Part shown: positions 24,605 through 34,989 of the stretch, one piece after another
Position numbering within the stretch: the first letter of the stretch is position 1
Layout: each line of letters starts with the position of its first letter
Assembly (NCBI GenBank): GCA_017533005.1
Contig: JAFXIQ010000003.1
Span: 1 to 58,561, forward strand
Length of the DNA: 58,561 nt
Reading direction: 5' to 3'
DNA from: Clostridia bacterium
Lineage (GTDB): Bacteria > Bacillota > Clostridia > Christensenellales > DTU072
The notes under the pieces: generated by a model
What the model saw: only the letters and a program-made list of their open reading frames with translations
Database searches by the model: none
What the model was told of the DNA's origin: nothing
Position numbers and translations under genes: made by a program

Positions 24605-27600
24605 ATGAAGAAAAAGATAATTGCACTCATTTTAATAATCCCTTTGTTGTTCTTGGTAACGCTTTTTTCAGTTAGTAAAGTTGCGGGAATATTCACGGAA
24701 ATCCCCGCTTCAGGCATAAAAATAACCACGCAAAACGATGACGGGCTCATATATCTTGATATGGCAAGATATGAAAAAGACATCTACCTAAAGGCGGAAG
24801 TCGAGCCACAAAACGCAAAAAATAAGGAGTATTCTTTTGAAATCAGCAAGGTTGATGAAGAAACCGCACTTGCTGACGTAGAAATAGCTAGCGACGGCTT
24901 GCTCATAGTTAGGGGTGAGGGTAAAGCGAAGATAACGGCAATTTCCGCGGATAAAGGCTTTACCGATAGCGTAATACTATCCGTTTACAGCAGTAAAATC
25001 CTATCCATTACACCTTATGTTAAGACGTTTGTCGGTGAAGACGTTGCGCTTCAACAAGTAGGCGATTCCGAGTATAACGTAACGCTTGCTAGTGGCGAAT
25101 ACGAATTTGGTAGCATAATTGAACCTAACGCATTGTCGGATAGCGCCGTATCTTGGGTTAGCGACGATACGTCGGTCGTTAGCATTGACGAAGTAACAGG
25201 CCGTGCAAAAGCTAGACTTTCGGGTTCTTCAAAGGTTAGCGTAATTTCTACGAACGGTATAAACGGAGTAATCACCAAGACCATTAATGTCAGCGTTCCA
25301 TATTCAGGTGGCGCATCGGGAATGAGCATAGAAGGAAAAGTAGACAATACGCTAGTATTCTCAAAAGGTAGAAACGAAGTTTCTTTCTATCTTGAGCTTG
25401 AACACGCTAATATAGAACTTGGCGAAACACAATTTTTAGGAATAACCGGAGTAGGCGCAGGGGAAATCATAAACCAAGAATACGTAATGCTTGACGACGT
25501 AGGCAAGAAGTTTGAAATCATACTAACCTTGAGTGATAATCCAGATAGAACCAACCTTGAGTTGTTAATTAATCTACCCGGCAAGGCAGAAAAGAGCGAA
25601 TTAGAACTAATATTTAACGAGTTTAAGTTTGACGTTTACAATAAATATCACTTAACGGGAGACAACGTTATTTATCAAAAGATTGAGAACGAAGTCGTAT
25701 ACACTGCATTTGGTGAACCCTCGGATAAAGAAGTAACGTACGTATGGGACGGTTCGGGATTAAATATTAAGACGAGCAAAAAAGGCGCCGTAGCTAATAT
25801 AACAGCTCCGGGAACGGGCGATTATGCGCTTACCGTTTCGGCGTACGAAAAAGGCAAGTTGATATACACTAAGACCAAGACTATCAGTGTAGTGAGGGGA
25901 ATTCAATCTATAGAGTTTATTGATAATACAAAGACTTACGGCGTAGAAAATATTCTAGCCATCGGCGATACCGAAATGGATGCTAGTGGACCTAAGACGC
26001 ATAGACACGAATTAAAGATGAACATAAAGTACACGGACGGTACGCTTTCATCTTATACAGGGGAAGATATAACCTTCTCAACGTCGAATTCAAAGGCAGT
26101 AAGTTTATTCCAAACCGCTAACGAATTCCGTGTCGTTATAAAGGGAGACGGACTTGCTACTATAGGTGCTAAGTGGGAATATGGAGAGTATTTCAATCAA
26201 GACGTTAAGACGTCGATAACCGTACGTGGCGTAAAAGACGGCATGATGGTAGACTCTTACGAAAAGATTAAGAGAGCAGAAAAAGAAGGTGTACCTATCG
26301 TACTAACGGCAGACGTTATGCTCGGTTGGAAAGATATGAACGAGAGTGAACTTAAGGCCTCGGCAAGCAAAATGCCTACCGATTACGACTGGACTTTCTA
26401 CAAGAACACGGATATAAATAATGAAGTTGACGTCGTACATCCAGAAGTCTATTATCTACTCGAATTCAAAGACGACGTTTATGGTAACGGCTACACGATA
26501 AACGCCGATAACTTCACTATGGCAAGGGATAAAGTAGGCAACCCCAAACTTTTCAAAGGCCCCTTGAACTTCGTAGCAGCAGCAGGCGCTAGCGTAAAAG
26601 CTCAAGACAATATTGTTTTCCTAGTAAGAAACGATGGCGTCACTATCAATAACGTCAACCTACTAGGATGCTCGAACGAGAGTTTAATAGATGAAGAAAA
26701 CGGTGGTATAGATTTAACGCGATTGAATTACGCGGGAACTACACTAGAAATTTCTGCCGATAATTGCAACTTGATTAATAGTAGAGTAAGCAACGGCAGA
26801 ACCGTCGTTAGAGTTTTCGGTGGAGAAACCACTAACGGCACTCCGATAGTAGAGAACTTTAACGAATTTGATATTAACGATGAACGTATCCACGTTAATA
26901 TCGAGAGCTCGATTTTGACGGGCGCAAGAGAGTTTATATTGAAAATTGGCTCTAATAGGGCGATTTTACCACCGAAATATCCTAATATGGACGCGTATCA
27001 ACAACGTGCATTCTTTGATGGAAACGGTAATGCGTACGATGCTATGAACAAGAACAATTATAGGGATAGCGAGTTCTACAACAAGTACGTTATAACCGAC
27101 GTAATCCTTAAGAATTCAGTATTAGAGAACTCGGGACTATTATCTATTGGTATGGAAACGCACTTCTCGGGCTCAATGCTAGACGGTTATAGCTTATTCC
27201 CGAAGATTTGGAATAGATGTTCAGCAACGTCGTTCGCTAGCGTATTGAGAATGGAAGGCGAAGTCAAGATGTACGATTGGAAGAAGCTCGATAACGTAGA
27301 TAGCTCCACGCTAATAGAAACCGAAGCCGGCGCAAGAGAATTCTTAACGCTACGTATTGCGGATATGCTCAAAAAGGTCGCAGAAGTTAAACCAGAATGT
27401 GCAAACATCATAACCGAAGTAAACGGACAAGATTATTTGCATGGTGGAATTGCATTTTATGGTGGCGGATACAACTATTCTTGCATAGATATGGATAAGT
27501 TTAATGGCGAAAAACTCTCTCGTTACAACATAAACATTAGCGTGTTGGCAGAGGGAGTAACGAACGTCAACGACCCGTTGTACTCACAAGGTACGTATTT

Positions 27601-27733
27601 ACCGCTAGCAGCAGGTAAAGAACCCTTTACGTTCTATATGTATAATAAAGATTCAGTAACCAATTATGACAAACAAGTTGCCGATATCGCATCTGGTAAC
27701 GCTTACAAATTACCTATAGCAGTTATAGGTTAA
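24605..27733 (+). CDS. Large membrane-anchored surface protein with Ig-like and beta-helix-like regions
   Basis: 1042 residues from the ATG at 24605 (GGAGG nine bases upstream); an in-frame ATG nine codons earlier lies inside the permease gene. The N-terminus MKKKIIALILIIPLLFLVT is a signal anchor. Residues about 30-260 hold bacterial Ig-like (Big_2-type) repeats, for example VSWVSDDTSVVSIDEVTGRA and KAKITAISADKGF. Further beta-rich segments follow, then a region (residues about 600-800) resembling a right-handed beta-helix: GNGYTINADNF, VTINNVNLLGCSN, NCNLINSRVSNG. No sortase motif is present. It is third in the ABC operon. Role: surface adhesin or carbohydrate-binding protein is an inference. 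Confidence 0.7.
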   Translation: MKKKIIALILIIPLLFLVTLFSVSKVAGIFTEIPASGIKITTQNDDGLIYLDMARYEKDIYLKAEVEPQNAKNKEYSFEISKVDEETALADVEIASDGLLIVRGEGKAKITAISADKGFTDSVILSVYSSKILSITPYVKTFVGEDVALQQVGDSEYNVTLASGEYEFGSIIEPNALSDSAVSWVSDDTSVVSIDEVTGRAKARLSGSSKVSVISTNGINGVITKTINVSVPYSGGASGMSIEGKVDNTLVFSKGRNEVSFYLELEHANIELGETQFLGITGVGAGEIINQEYVMLDDVGKKFEIILTLSDNPDRTNLELLINLPGKAEKSELELIFNEFKFDVYNKYHLTGDNVIYQKIENEVVYTAFGEPSDKEVTYVWDGSGLNIKTSKKGAVANITAPGTGDYALTVSAYEKGKLIYTKTKTISVVRGIQSIEFIDNTKTYGVENILAIGDTEMDASGPKTHRHELKMNIKYTDGTLSSYTGEDITFSTSNSKAVSLFQTANEFRVVIKGDGLATIGAKWEYGEYFNQDVKTSITVRGVKDGMMVDSYEKIKRAEKEGVPIVLTADVMLGWKDMNESELKASASKMPTDYDWTFYKNTDINNEVDVVHPEVYYLLEFKDDVYGNGYTINADNFTMARDKVGNPKLFKGPLNFVAAAGASVKAQDNIVFLVRNDGVTINNVNLLGCSNESLIDEENGGIDLTRLNYAGTTLEISADNCNLINSRVSNGRTVVRVFGGETTNGTPIVENFNEFDINDERIHVNIESSILTGAREFILKIGSNRAILPPKYPNMDAYQQRAFFDGNGNAYDAMNKNNYRDSEFYNKYVITDVILKNSVLENSGLLSIGMETHFSGSMLDGYSLFPKIWNRCSATSFASVLRMEGEVKMYDWKKLDNVDSSTLIETEAGAREFLTLRIADMLKKVAEVKPECANIITEVNGQDYLHGGIAFYGGGYNYSCIDMDKFNGEKLSRYNINISVLAEGVTNVNDPLYSQGTYLPLAAGKEPFTFYMYNKDSVTNYDKQVADIASGNAYKLPIAVIG

Positions 27734-27746
27734 ACAGGAGAAAACT

Positions 27747-30700
27747 ATGAAAAACTTTAGCAAAAAATTGTTAATTTTACTAGTGCTGATGCTCATTGCA
27801 ATTACTGCAATGACAGCGTTCGCATGTGGGGAAGAAGAGGAGGACACCAATCCTACACCGTCACAATCAGGTAAAATCGTAGTTTTACAAGACGGCGATA
27901 ATATCTTGAAAATGCTTGACGATATTAGTGAGTTGTCAGAATACATTCCCACGATAAGCGACCCATCGCTAGGTTTTTACGGTTGGTACGTAGATAAGGC
28001 TCTCAGCCAAGAATACGATGGCAGTCAAGACGTATCTACGCTATATGCTAAATGGATTAAGAAGACTTTCACCGTCAAATTCTTGAACTATGACGGCACG
28101 GTACTTCCCGTTAACGGAAACAACACGCAAATCATAGAATACGGCGAGAGTGCTATAGCCCCCGAAACTCCCACCAAACCGGGCGTAGAGTTTACAGGTT
28201 GGAACGTTCCTTTTGATAACGTTACTTCGAATTTAACGGTTATGGCAACGTTCTCTAGCGAGCCACAATTTTTGACGTTCTATGCGGAGGACGGCACGGA
28301 GATATTTAGCCAAAAATTCGTAGAAGGCGCCAACGTAACGAGCTATTTTAACGCTCAACTCGTTCGCGCGGAAGAACTTCTTCCGGGTGGTATCGAGTTT
28401 GATACTTGGTGTACGGACGAAGCTCGTGAAGTAGCCTTTACGGAAACCGATGAAATCATAATGAGTAGCGCACCGCTTACTTTGTATGCGCGTGCAAAGA
28501 TGAAGAACATCGAGCAACTCAAGATTATACCTTCTAGAAACGACTTCAGATACGATAGAGGCGGTTTCGATTTAGTAGCAGATTTCTTGGATTACAAAGA
28601 GCTTCAATACAACTATAAGTGGTATAAAGCTAACAAGCCGGGAGAAATTTTATACGAAAGCAATAGTGCAACCTTTGCTGTTCCTTGTCAAGACGCAGGC
28701 GAGCACGTATTTGTCGTAGAAGTTACCGCTAGTTACAAAAATTACGCACCCAAGGTATCGGTTGCAGAAGGAATTGTCAATATAGAATTAGGCAAACTCG
28801 AAGGAATATCCGTTGAAGGCAACGAAGTTAACTATACAGGAACCAATCATACTATAGTGGTTAACGGAACCTTCCCCGATGACAGTATAACGTATAGAAT
28901 AAAGGGCGAAACGAGCTATTCAGACCTACCCATAAAGGACGCAGGCGAATATGAAATCGAAACGCGCGTAGAAAGAAAGAACTACGAACCTATTGAATTC
29001 ACAGCTAATGAATTCAACTCAAAAATTCTTAAAATCAACAAAATAGGTCTTACCTTGACGGCGGACAACAAGAGCATTGAATATGGTAAGAACCCACCTA
29101 AATACTCATTTGTATCAAACGGATTGGTAAACGGTGAAACAATCGAGAGTATTGATGCAGAAGTAACAGTAAGTTGCGCATACGAAAAGGGCAACAAGGT
29201 TGATAATTACGATATTGAGATTAAGTGTTCAACACTTACTAACTATAACGTAACGCTCGTTAACGGCAAGTTGGAAGTATCTAAAATTAGTCTTACAATC
29301 AACGTTAAGAGTATGAGTAGCACGTACGGAGATAAAGTACCTACTTACGATTGCACGTTTGTTGGGCTAGACAAGACCAATGCTAACGAAGAAGCCCTTG
29401 TAAGAAATGGTATTAAGTTCGTATGCGAATACGCACAAGGTAGCAAGGCAGGAACGTATACAGTAACGGCACAAGTAGCTCTCGACAACTACAACGCAAC
29501 AGTAGTTGACGGACAGTTGACGGTAAATAAAAAGGACGTAACCGTTACGGCTTCTGCAGAAAAGACCAAGATTATTTACGGCGAATCTGCACCGAATTAC
29601 ACGTATACGATTTCAGGTCTTGTATTGGGCGAGAGTGTTAACTATGCGTTTGGCAAGGAACCCACGCTTTCATGTGGTTATAATCAGGAAGACCCGAACA
29701 ATCGTATCGTAAAAGACTACAGCATCGTAGCGTCAGGACTTGTTTCTGATAATTATAACGTTAAATACGTAAACGGCACTTTGAGGGTAATCAAAAAGGA
29801 ATTAGTGCTAACTCCGATAGACCAAACCATTCAATATGGTGACGCCGCACCTAAAGCAAGTGCAGATACGATTAAAGCAGAAGGACTCCAATACGGAGAA
29901 ATTTTACCATACACCAGCATAGGCTTGTTTATTACCAACACTGAAACCGTTCAATCTTACAAGAAAGGTGACAAAATTGGTTCGAATTACGATATCAGCT
30001 TGGGAACTTATGCTACTAACAACTATTACGTAGTTTATAATAACGCAATACTTACCGTTGAACCGAGAGAACTAAAGGTTAGCGTACTTCCTATGACCAT
30101 AGTATATGGTGATGAAATAAAAGAAGAAGACGTTAAACTCGTATTCGAAGGCTTCTATGGAAGAGAAGACGAGAGCGTTTTGAACTTTGCTGGAATGCAA
30201 ATTCTAGGTTATACCGCAGGTGATTCTGTAGACAAGAAATACGGTTTAAGCGTAGAGGGCATTACGTCCGAGAACTATAATATTGTTTGTGAAGACGTTG
30301 GAGAACAACTTACGGTTATTAAACGTGATTTAAGTATAACCATAAGAGCGTACGACGATATTAAAGCTAATCCTTGGAGTCACGCGATTAGTGTTTCTGA
30401 CGCCAAGACTCACATAACTATTGGCAACTTATATGAATTCGACGCGATTAACGGAACGCTTGCAACCGATTCAGGCGAGTTCGGTTCTTACATCTTCAAA
30501 GGCGAAACGTTAGGCGGACAATTCAGTTGGGCAGAAGCTATTTCTATTTCTAGAAACGACGTTTCAACGCTTGATAACTACAACGTAAGCTACGACTTGC
30601 AAGTTGAAATCGGCACTTACGGTATGTTGATTAGTGAAAAAGAAACCTACTATGACGGAAACTCACACACGCTATCCGTAGAGAGCTTCTACGAGAATGC

Positions 30701-33700
30701 AGAAGTTTTATTCGGAACCGAAGAAGGCAATTATATCTATGATATAAACTCAATCCCCAATTTTGCCGAAGCAGGTAGCTATACTATCTACTACAAGATA
30801 TGGGATAAGAGTGGAGTGCTTACCGGTGAACTATATGCAAGTAAAGTTATTAATATCAAGAAGAGACCTGTAGAAATCGTTGCAGAAGACCTAACGATTA
30901 CTTACGGCGAAGCGCTTCCCACTACCTACAATTACACTATAGAAGGAATGGGCTTCCTAGACGGAGATGGTATTGAAGTTCTAGAAGGCGAGCTACAAAT
31001 CAACAGTAATTATGAATATAAAGGAAAAGTAGGCCAATACGCTATCATTGCAAGTGGTTTGACAAGCGATAACTATGACGTAATCTTCGTTGACGGAGAA
31101 CTTATCGTAGATAAACGTGAACTAACGGTAAAAGCTATTAACAAGAATATGACGTATGGCGATGATATGCCTGAATTCACCGTTACTTATAGTGGTTTTG
31201 CAGATGGCGAAAGCTACGAAGGATTAGGTGGATTGACGGTTACGTTCGACTGTATATACGCGAACAGCAAACGTGCAGGCGAATTTGAAATCATTCCTGT
31301 TTTCGAACAAGAATGGGATAACTACTACCTAATCGCTGATTCAGGCACGCTAAAAGTTGCTAAAAAGGCTCTGTCGTTAAGAGCTGACAACAAAACTATA
31401 GTTTACGGTGATGAAGCTCCGTCGTTTACGGCATCGTCTAGCGATTTTGTACCTGGCGATGATTTGAGCTCAATGACGTCGGTTACGTATTCAACCAAGT
31501 ACGAAAAAGGCTCTGACGTAGGTACTTATACAATTAGCATTAAAGCCACGTCGGATAAGTACGAGATAACTGCTCTCAACGGTAGTTTGAAAGTCAACAA
31601 GAAATCCGTTGCCGTAGATTGGGTAGGAATTAACACGAGCTATACGTATGATAGTACCGATAGAACGGGTGCAATCACTGCGAGCTATAAATCTGTTATA
31701 GACGGTTCAGTTATAACGGCTACCATTACGTTCGGCAAAAAATCCACCGTATTCTTGACGGCAGGCGAATATAGCGTAACTGCAACACCTGCAGATGGAA
31801 ACTATACGTTAACCAACGCAGTTCAGACTGTTACAATGAAAAAAGCAGATTACACGTCTGCATCACATAAAGACGTTACAGGTATTTACGACCCCTATAC
31901 CACACTCAAGTCTTATAAACTCAATACAAACTACTTCTGGACGTATGAAGACAACGTTCCTAACTGCGTAGATAAGAATTACAGCGCTTATTACAACGCA
32001 GACCCAGAGAACTATAACAACTTCTACTTCGATATAATCGTTGAGTTGAAAAAGGCAAGCATCGGATTAAGCGCATTTAATACGACAATAGTTCCCAATC
32101 AAGTGGTAGAAGCTGATTATAATGGTAACAAGTTTGATATAACGCCCAAGATTTACTATCAAGATATGGTAGTCCCGACGGCACACTACACCTTGACGTT
32201 CACCAAGGGCTATGAGTTCACACCGGGTACGTATAAGACGGTTATGTACTTCTCAGCTGACAACTATCAAATGGAGAGCGATAGCGTAACTTATTACGTC
32301 AAGTATAAGAGCGTAAAAATCGGTGCAAACGGCAACAAGCTATACACAATCGAAGACGCATTGAATATTGCAACTTCGGGCAATATCGTTATCGTTACAA
32401 CCGATACCAATTTCGGTGAAAGAAGCGAAGTAGGCGCATATTTATACAACAGCGATAGCTATTACACAGTCAAGAGTGGCGTAACAATGTTGTTACCATT
32501 CAACAAAGACGACACCAAGGGCTATATCCCCGGTGGTGAAGAAGGTGATAATAACTATGATTCACATCCGGAAGACGTAAGCGAAAAGGTATTGTATATC
32601 ACGATGAATATTCCTTCCAGCGTTACGCTAAACGTTAAAGGAACGCTAACGGTTGGTGCCGTTACAAGCGCAAAAAAGGTTATAGGAGCACAAGATAACA
32701 AGCTTGTAAACGACGTTAACGGTAACTATTCGGTTATAAACTTGTCTGGCGATATTATAGTTGATAGTGGTAAGTTAAATGCATACGGATACATTCGTGG
32801 TAGTGGTATGATTAGCACGAACGGTAGCGCATTGATAACCGAAAACCAAATAATCAACGGTTGGACGGGTGGCACGATTTCTGCTGCACGTTTCAGTGGT
32901 GGATATAAAGTAGGTGCCGACGCGCTAATATTCCCTTCAACTATAACTGACGACGATTTCGGACACGACCCCGGAATGTTCCCGTTTAACGATTATTCGC
33001 TAGAAGCTATTACCGTTAAGATGTCGTTGAACTATGGTAGCACTTGGCGTGGTTACATTAAGATTTCTACGAGTGCTCAAGAACTTGCAGGAATGGAAAT
33101 CGTAAATGAAAAGATTTCCGAGACCTATTTGACGTTAGCCTCTTCCAATGCGAACGACGATAGTTCGGGTATGTATCGTATGATGAATAGCGGTAGCAAA
33201 ATTATCAAGACTAGCTCGAACGGAAGAATGAGATTGGAGCTACTAGGCGATATAACCGACGGTTATTCAGCTCTGGAAGTTGGCGTTCTTAAAGTAACGA
33301 TAAATATGTCGTCAAAAAAGGTATTCTTCCCCGTTACAAAGAGGACTGACGTTGTTGTAAGTGGTGTATTTACTCAAAGATATAAGAATAAATATATGCC
33401 GGGCTCTACGCTAACCATAAGCGAAGGCGCAACTTATAACTTGAACGGTAGCATTATTACCTACGAAAAGGGCTTCGTAGATGCTGCTATAGGAGCAACT
33501 TACGGCACGTTTAACGATAATAGTGCGTATGTAATGGTAAAGGGCACAATAAATATTAACGGAGCGTTTGGTGGCGATATTTACGCTACGGAAACGGGTA
33601 AAGTTAACGTTTCTTCATCAGCCGTTACCACAGTTACTTCTAGAGAAGGAACGGGTACGCAAGCAAGAGAGGGCGTTAGCGTTGTATTTACTTTCGTTGA

Positions 33701-33806
33701 AGATGGAACCGTAACACGCACGATGCGACTCAAGAACGCTGACGGCACTAACGTTCAAGGAACTGCAGGCAAGAACTATTCTTACGCAAACGGCAGTTGG
33801 AGCTAA
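27747..33806 (+). CDS. Giant MBG-repeat surface lipoprotein
   Basis: 2019 residues. A signal peptide (MKNFSKKLLILLVLMLIAIT...) ends in the lipobox-like TAFAC with C27, so it is probably a lipoprotein on the outer face of the membrane. An InlB/Listeria-Bacteroides-type repeat follows (residues about 93-145, VKFLNYDGTVLP to GVEFTGWN). Then come eight MBG-type repeats, recognised by IEYGKNPP, STYGDKVP, IIYGESAP, IQYGDAAP, IVYGDEIK, ITYGEALP, MTYGDDMP and IVYGDEAP. The C-terminal 500 residues are Ser/Thr/Gly-rich and beta-structured. No LPxTG or other sorting tail. It is the last gene of the ABC operon, 13 bp after its neighbour, and ends at a terminator. MBG proteins are common in gut Bacillota and are presumed adhesins; the ligand is unknown. 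Confidence 0.85.
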   Translation: MKNFSKKLLILLVLMLIAITAMTAFACGEEEEDTNPTPSQSGKIVVLQDGDNILKMLDDISELSEYIPTISDPSLGFYGWYVDKALSQEYDGSQDVSTLYAKWIKKTFTVKFLNYDGTVLPVNGNNTQIIEYGESAIAPETPTKPGVEFTGWNVPFDNVTSNLTVMATFSSEPQFLTFYAEDGTEIFSQKFVEGANVTSYFNAQLVRAEELLPGGIEFDTWCTDEAREVAFTETDEIIMSSAPLTLYARAKMKNIEQLKIIPSRNDFRYDRGGFDLVADFLDYKELQYNYKWYKANKPGEILYESNSATFAVPCQDAGEHVFVVEVTASYKNYAPKVSVAEGIVNIELGKLEGISVEGNEVNYTGTNHTIVVNGTFPDDSITYRIKGETSYSDLPIKDAGEYEIETRVERKNYEPIEFTANEFNSKILKINKIGLTLTADNKSIEYGKNPPKYSFVSNGLVNGETIESIDAEVTVSCAYEKGNKVDNYDIEIKCSTLTNYNVTLVNGKLEVSKISLTINVKSMSSTYGDKVPTYDCTFVGLDKTNANEEALVRNGIKFVCEYAQGSKAGTYTVTAQVALDNYNATVVDGQLTVNKKDVTVTASAEKTKIIYGESAPNYTYTISGLVLGESVNYAFGKEPTLSCGYNQEDPNNRIVKDYSIVASGLVSDNYNVKYVNGTLRVIKKELVLTPIDQTIQYGDAAPKASADTIKAEGLQYGEILPYTSIGLFITNTETVQSYKKGDKIGSNYDISLGTYATNNYYVVYNNAILTVEPRELKVSVLPMTIVYGDEIKEEDVKLVFEGFYGREDESVLNFAGMQILGYTAGDSVDKKYGLSVEGITSENYNIVCEDVGEQLTVIKRDLSITIRAYDDIKANPWSHAISVSDAKTHITIGNLYEFDAINGTLATDSGEFGSYIFKGETLGGQFSWAEAISISRNDVSTLDNYNVSYDLQVEIGTYGMLISEKETYYDGNSHTLSVESFYENAEVLFGTEEGNYIYDINSIPNFAEAGSYTIYYKIWDKSGVLTGELYASKVINIKKRPVEIVAEDLTITYGEALPTTYNYTIEGMGFLDGDGIEVLEGELQINSNYEYKGKVGQYAIIASGLTSDNYDVIFVDGELIVDKRELTVKAINKNMTYGDDMPEFTVTYSGFADGESYEGLGGLTVTFDCIYANSKRAGEFEIIPVFEQEWDNYYLIADSGTLKVAKKALSLRADNKTIVYGDEAPSFTASSSDFVPGDDLSSMTSVTYSTKYEKGSDVGTYTISIKATSDKYEITALNGSLKVNKKSVAVDWVGINTSYTYDSTDRTGAITASYKSVIDGSVITATITFGKKSTVFLTAGEYSVTATPADGNYTLTNAVQTVTMKKADYTSASHKDVTGIYDPYTTLKSYKLNTNYFWTYEDNVPNCVDKNYSAYYNADPENYNNFYFDIIVELKKASIGLSAFNTTIVPNQVVEADYNGNKFDITPKIYYQDMVVPTAHYTLTFTKGYEFTPGTYKTVMYFSADNYQMESDSVTYYVKYKSVKIGANGNKLYTIEDALNIATSGNIVIVTTDTNFGERSEVGAYLYNSDSYYTVKSGVTMLLPFNKDDTKGYIPGGEEGDNNYDSHPEDVSEKVLYITMNIPSSVTLNVKGTLTVGAVTSAKKVIGAQDNKLVNDVNGNYSVINLSGDIIVDSGKLNAYGYIRGSGMISTNGSALITENQIINGWTGGTISAARFSGGYKVGADALIFPSTITDDDFGHDPGMFPFNDYSLEAITVKMSLNYGSTWRGYIKISTSAQELAGMEIVNEKISETYLTLASSNANDDSSGMYRMMNSGSKIIKTSSNGRMRLELLGDITDGYSALEVGVLKVTINMSSKKVFFPVTKRTDVVVSGVFTQRYKNKYMPGSTLTISEGATYNLNGSIITYEKGFVDAAIGATYGTFNDNSAYVMVKGTININGAFGGDIYATETGKVNVSSSAVTTVTSREGTGTQAREGVSVVFTFVEDGTVTRTMRLKNADGTNVQGTAGKNYSYANGSWS

Positions 33807-33818
33807 AGAAATCAATAA

Positions 33819-33848
33819 GAAAAGCCACTCGAAAGAGTGGCTTTTTTA
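33819..33848. terminator. Bidirectional terminator after the MBG lipoprotein
   Basis: AAAGCCACTC (33821-33830), loop GAAA, GAGTGGCTTT (33835-33844), T run. Confidence 0.85.
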
Positions 33849-33863
33849 TATAGTTAATAAAAA

Positions 33864-34157
33864 TTAGAAACCTACGTCGATGTTGAATTTCAAGGTGTGA
33901 ACGATTTCTTGACCTTTTCTTGAAAAGGTTTTGGGCGCATCTTTTTGCCAACCAGCGTATAGAGTTTGGTCTTTAGCCGGCATTTTATTTAGATTAGCAG
34001 GAGTTGTGCAGTTAGCGTCGGCGAACCAGCCTGTGAAAGTATATCCGTCTGCTGATAGGATAGGAAGTGTGATTACCGTGTTCTTTTTAGCTACGATAGG
34101 AAGTATTTCTTCTTCCATTCTGAGTTTAGACTTAAAACTTAAAGTTACTTTTGCCAT
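33864..34157 (-). CDS. Small single InlB-type repeat protein without signal peptide
   Basis: 97 residues; the ATG has AGGAG upstream. The middle is one InlB/Listeria-Bacteroides-type repeat: YTFTGWFADANCTTPANL and LYAGWQ, like the modules in the preceding lipoprotein. There is no signal peptide or membrane helix, so it seems cytoplasmic, which is odd for a module normally found on secreted proteins. The ends are basic and beta-like (AKVTLSFKSKLRMEEE; VHTLKFNIDVGF). Possibly a stand-alone relic of a surface protein, or a genuine small protein with a solitary beta-grasp-like repeat. Confidence 0.65.
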   Translation of the reverse strand: MAKVTLSFKSKLRMEEEILPIVAKKNTVITLPILSADGYTFTGWFADANCTTPANLNKMPAKDQTLYAGWQKDAPKTFSRKGQEIVHTLKFNIDVGF

Positions 34158-34274
34158 TTTGCCTCTCCTGTTAAGATTATTTTATGAATTATTAATATCT
34201 ACAATAAAACAAGTATAGTATATTACAATTGATGACATTCGTAAAGAGCTTTTCCGTTTTTTTATCAACAAGTA

Positions 34275-34302
34275 TTGATTATTAATTATTTTGAGTTATA
34301 AT
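34275..34302 (+). promoter_or_regulatory. Promoter of the sugar acetyltransferase gene
   Basis: TTGATT (34275-34280), 16-bp spacer, TATAAT (34297-34302). Confidence 0.65.
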
Positions 34303-34329
34303 AAACGTATAAATTTGAAAGGTGAACGT

Positions 34330-34944
34330 ATGACTGATATCAAAGAAAAATTGCATTCAGGCGAACTTTATTATCCTAGTTCAAGTGAAATAATGAGCGA
34401 ACAATTAGATTGTCTAGAATTATTATACGACTTTAACGCTACGCGTCCGCACGAAGCCCAAAAGCGAGAAGAACTTCTTAAAAAGATGTTTGCAGAAATC
34501 GGCACGGATTGTTATATAGAGCCACCGTTGCACGCGAATTGGGGTGGGAAGCATGTGCATTTTGGCAACGCGGTATATGCTAATTTTAACTTAACGTTAG
34601 TAGACGACACCCATATTTATGTCGGTGACAGTACGATGTTTGCGCCTAATGTAGTTATTGCTACGGGAACGCATCCGTTATCCCCCGAGCTTCGAGAAAA
34701 GGCTTATCAATACAATCTGCCCGTTCGAATTGGCAAAAACTGTTGGTTGGGCGCAGGGGTTATAGTGCTTCCGGGAGTGACTATCGGTGATAACGTTGTG
34801 GTTGGTGCAGGTAGCGTGGTAACGAAAGACCTTCCCGACAACGTTCTCGCATACGGCAATCCGTGTAGGGTAATCAGAGAACTTGGCGAACACGATAAGA
34901 TATATTATTATAAGGATAGAAAAATTAATTACGATAAACTATAA
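34330..34944 (+). CDS. Maltose/galactoside O-acetyltransferase-family enzyme
   Basis: 204 residues from the ATG at 34330 (AAAGGTGA upstream); the frame is open 13 codons earlier but overlaps the promoter. The N-terminal maltose acetyltransferase domain ([20 protein letters not shown], then [17 protein letters not shown]) is followed by left-handed beta-helix hexapeptide repeats ([36 protein letters not shown]). His in GTHP is the usual catalytic base. The family (LacA, Maa, NodL) transfers acetyl from acetyl-CoA to sugar hydroxyls. It is a single-gene unit with its own promoter and terminator. Substrate cannot be assigned. Confidence 0.88.
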   Translation: MTDIKEKLHSGELYYPSSSEIMSEQLDCLELLYDFNATRPHEAQKREELLKKMFAEIGTDCYIEPPLHANWGGKHVHFGNAVYANFNLTLVDDTHIYVGDSTMFAPNVVIATGTHPLSPELREKAYQYNLPVRIGKNCWLGAGVIVLPGVTIGDNVVVGAGSVVTKDLPDNVLAYGNPCRVIRELGEHDKIYYYKDRKINYDKL

Positions 34945-34945
34945 T

Positions 34946-34982
34946 AGAAAAGAGCTCCAACGCGCGTTGGAGCTCTTTTTTA
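34946..34982. terminator. Bidirectional terminator between acetyltransferase gene and cysK
   Basis: A perfect palindrome, AAAGAGCTCCAACGC joined directly to GCGTTGGAGCTCTTT (34949-34978), ending in a T run. Confidence 0.85.
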
Positions 34983-34989
34983 ACAAGGA

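Noticed and set aside
28982-31618. MBG repeat region as an assembly collapse or frameshift
   Set aside because: The reading frame is intact throughout and the repeats are diverged at the DNA level, which is typical of this domain family.
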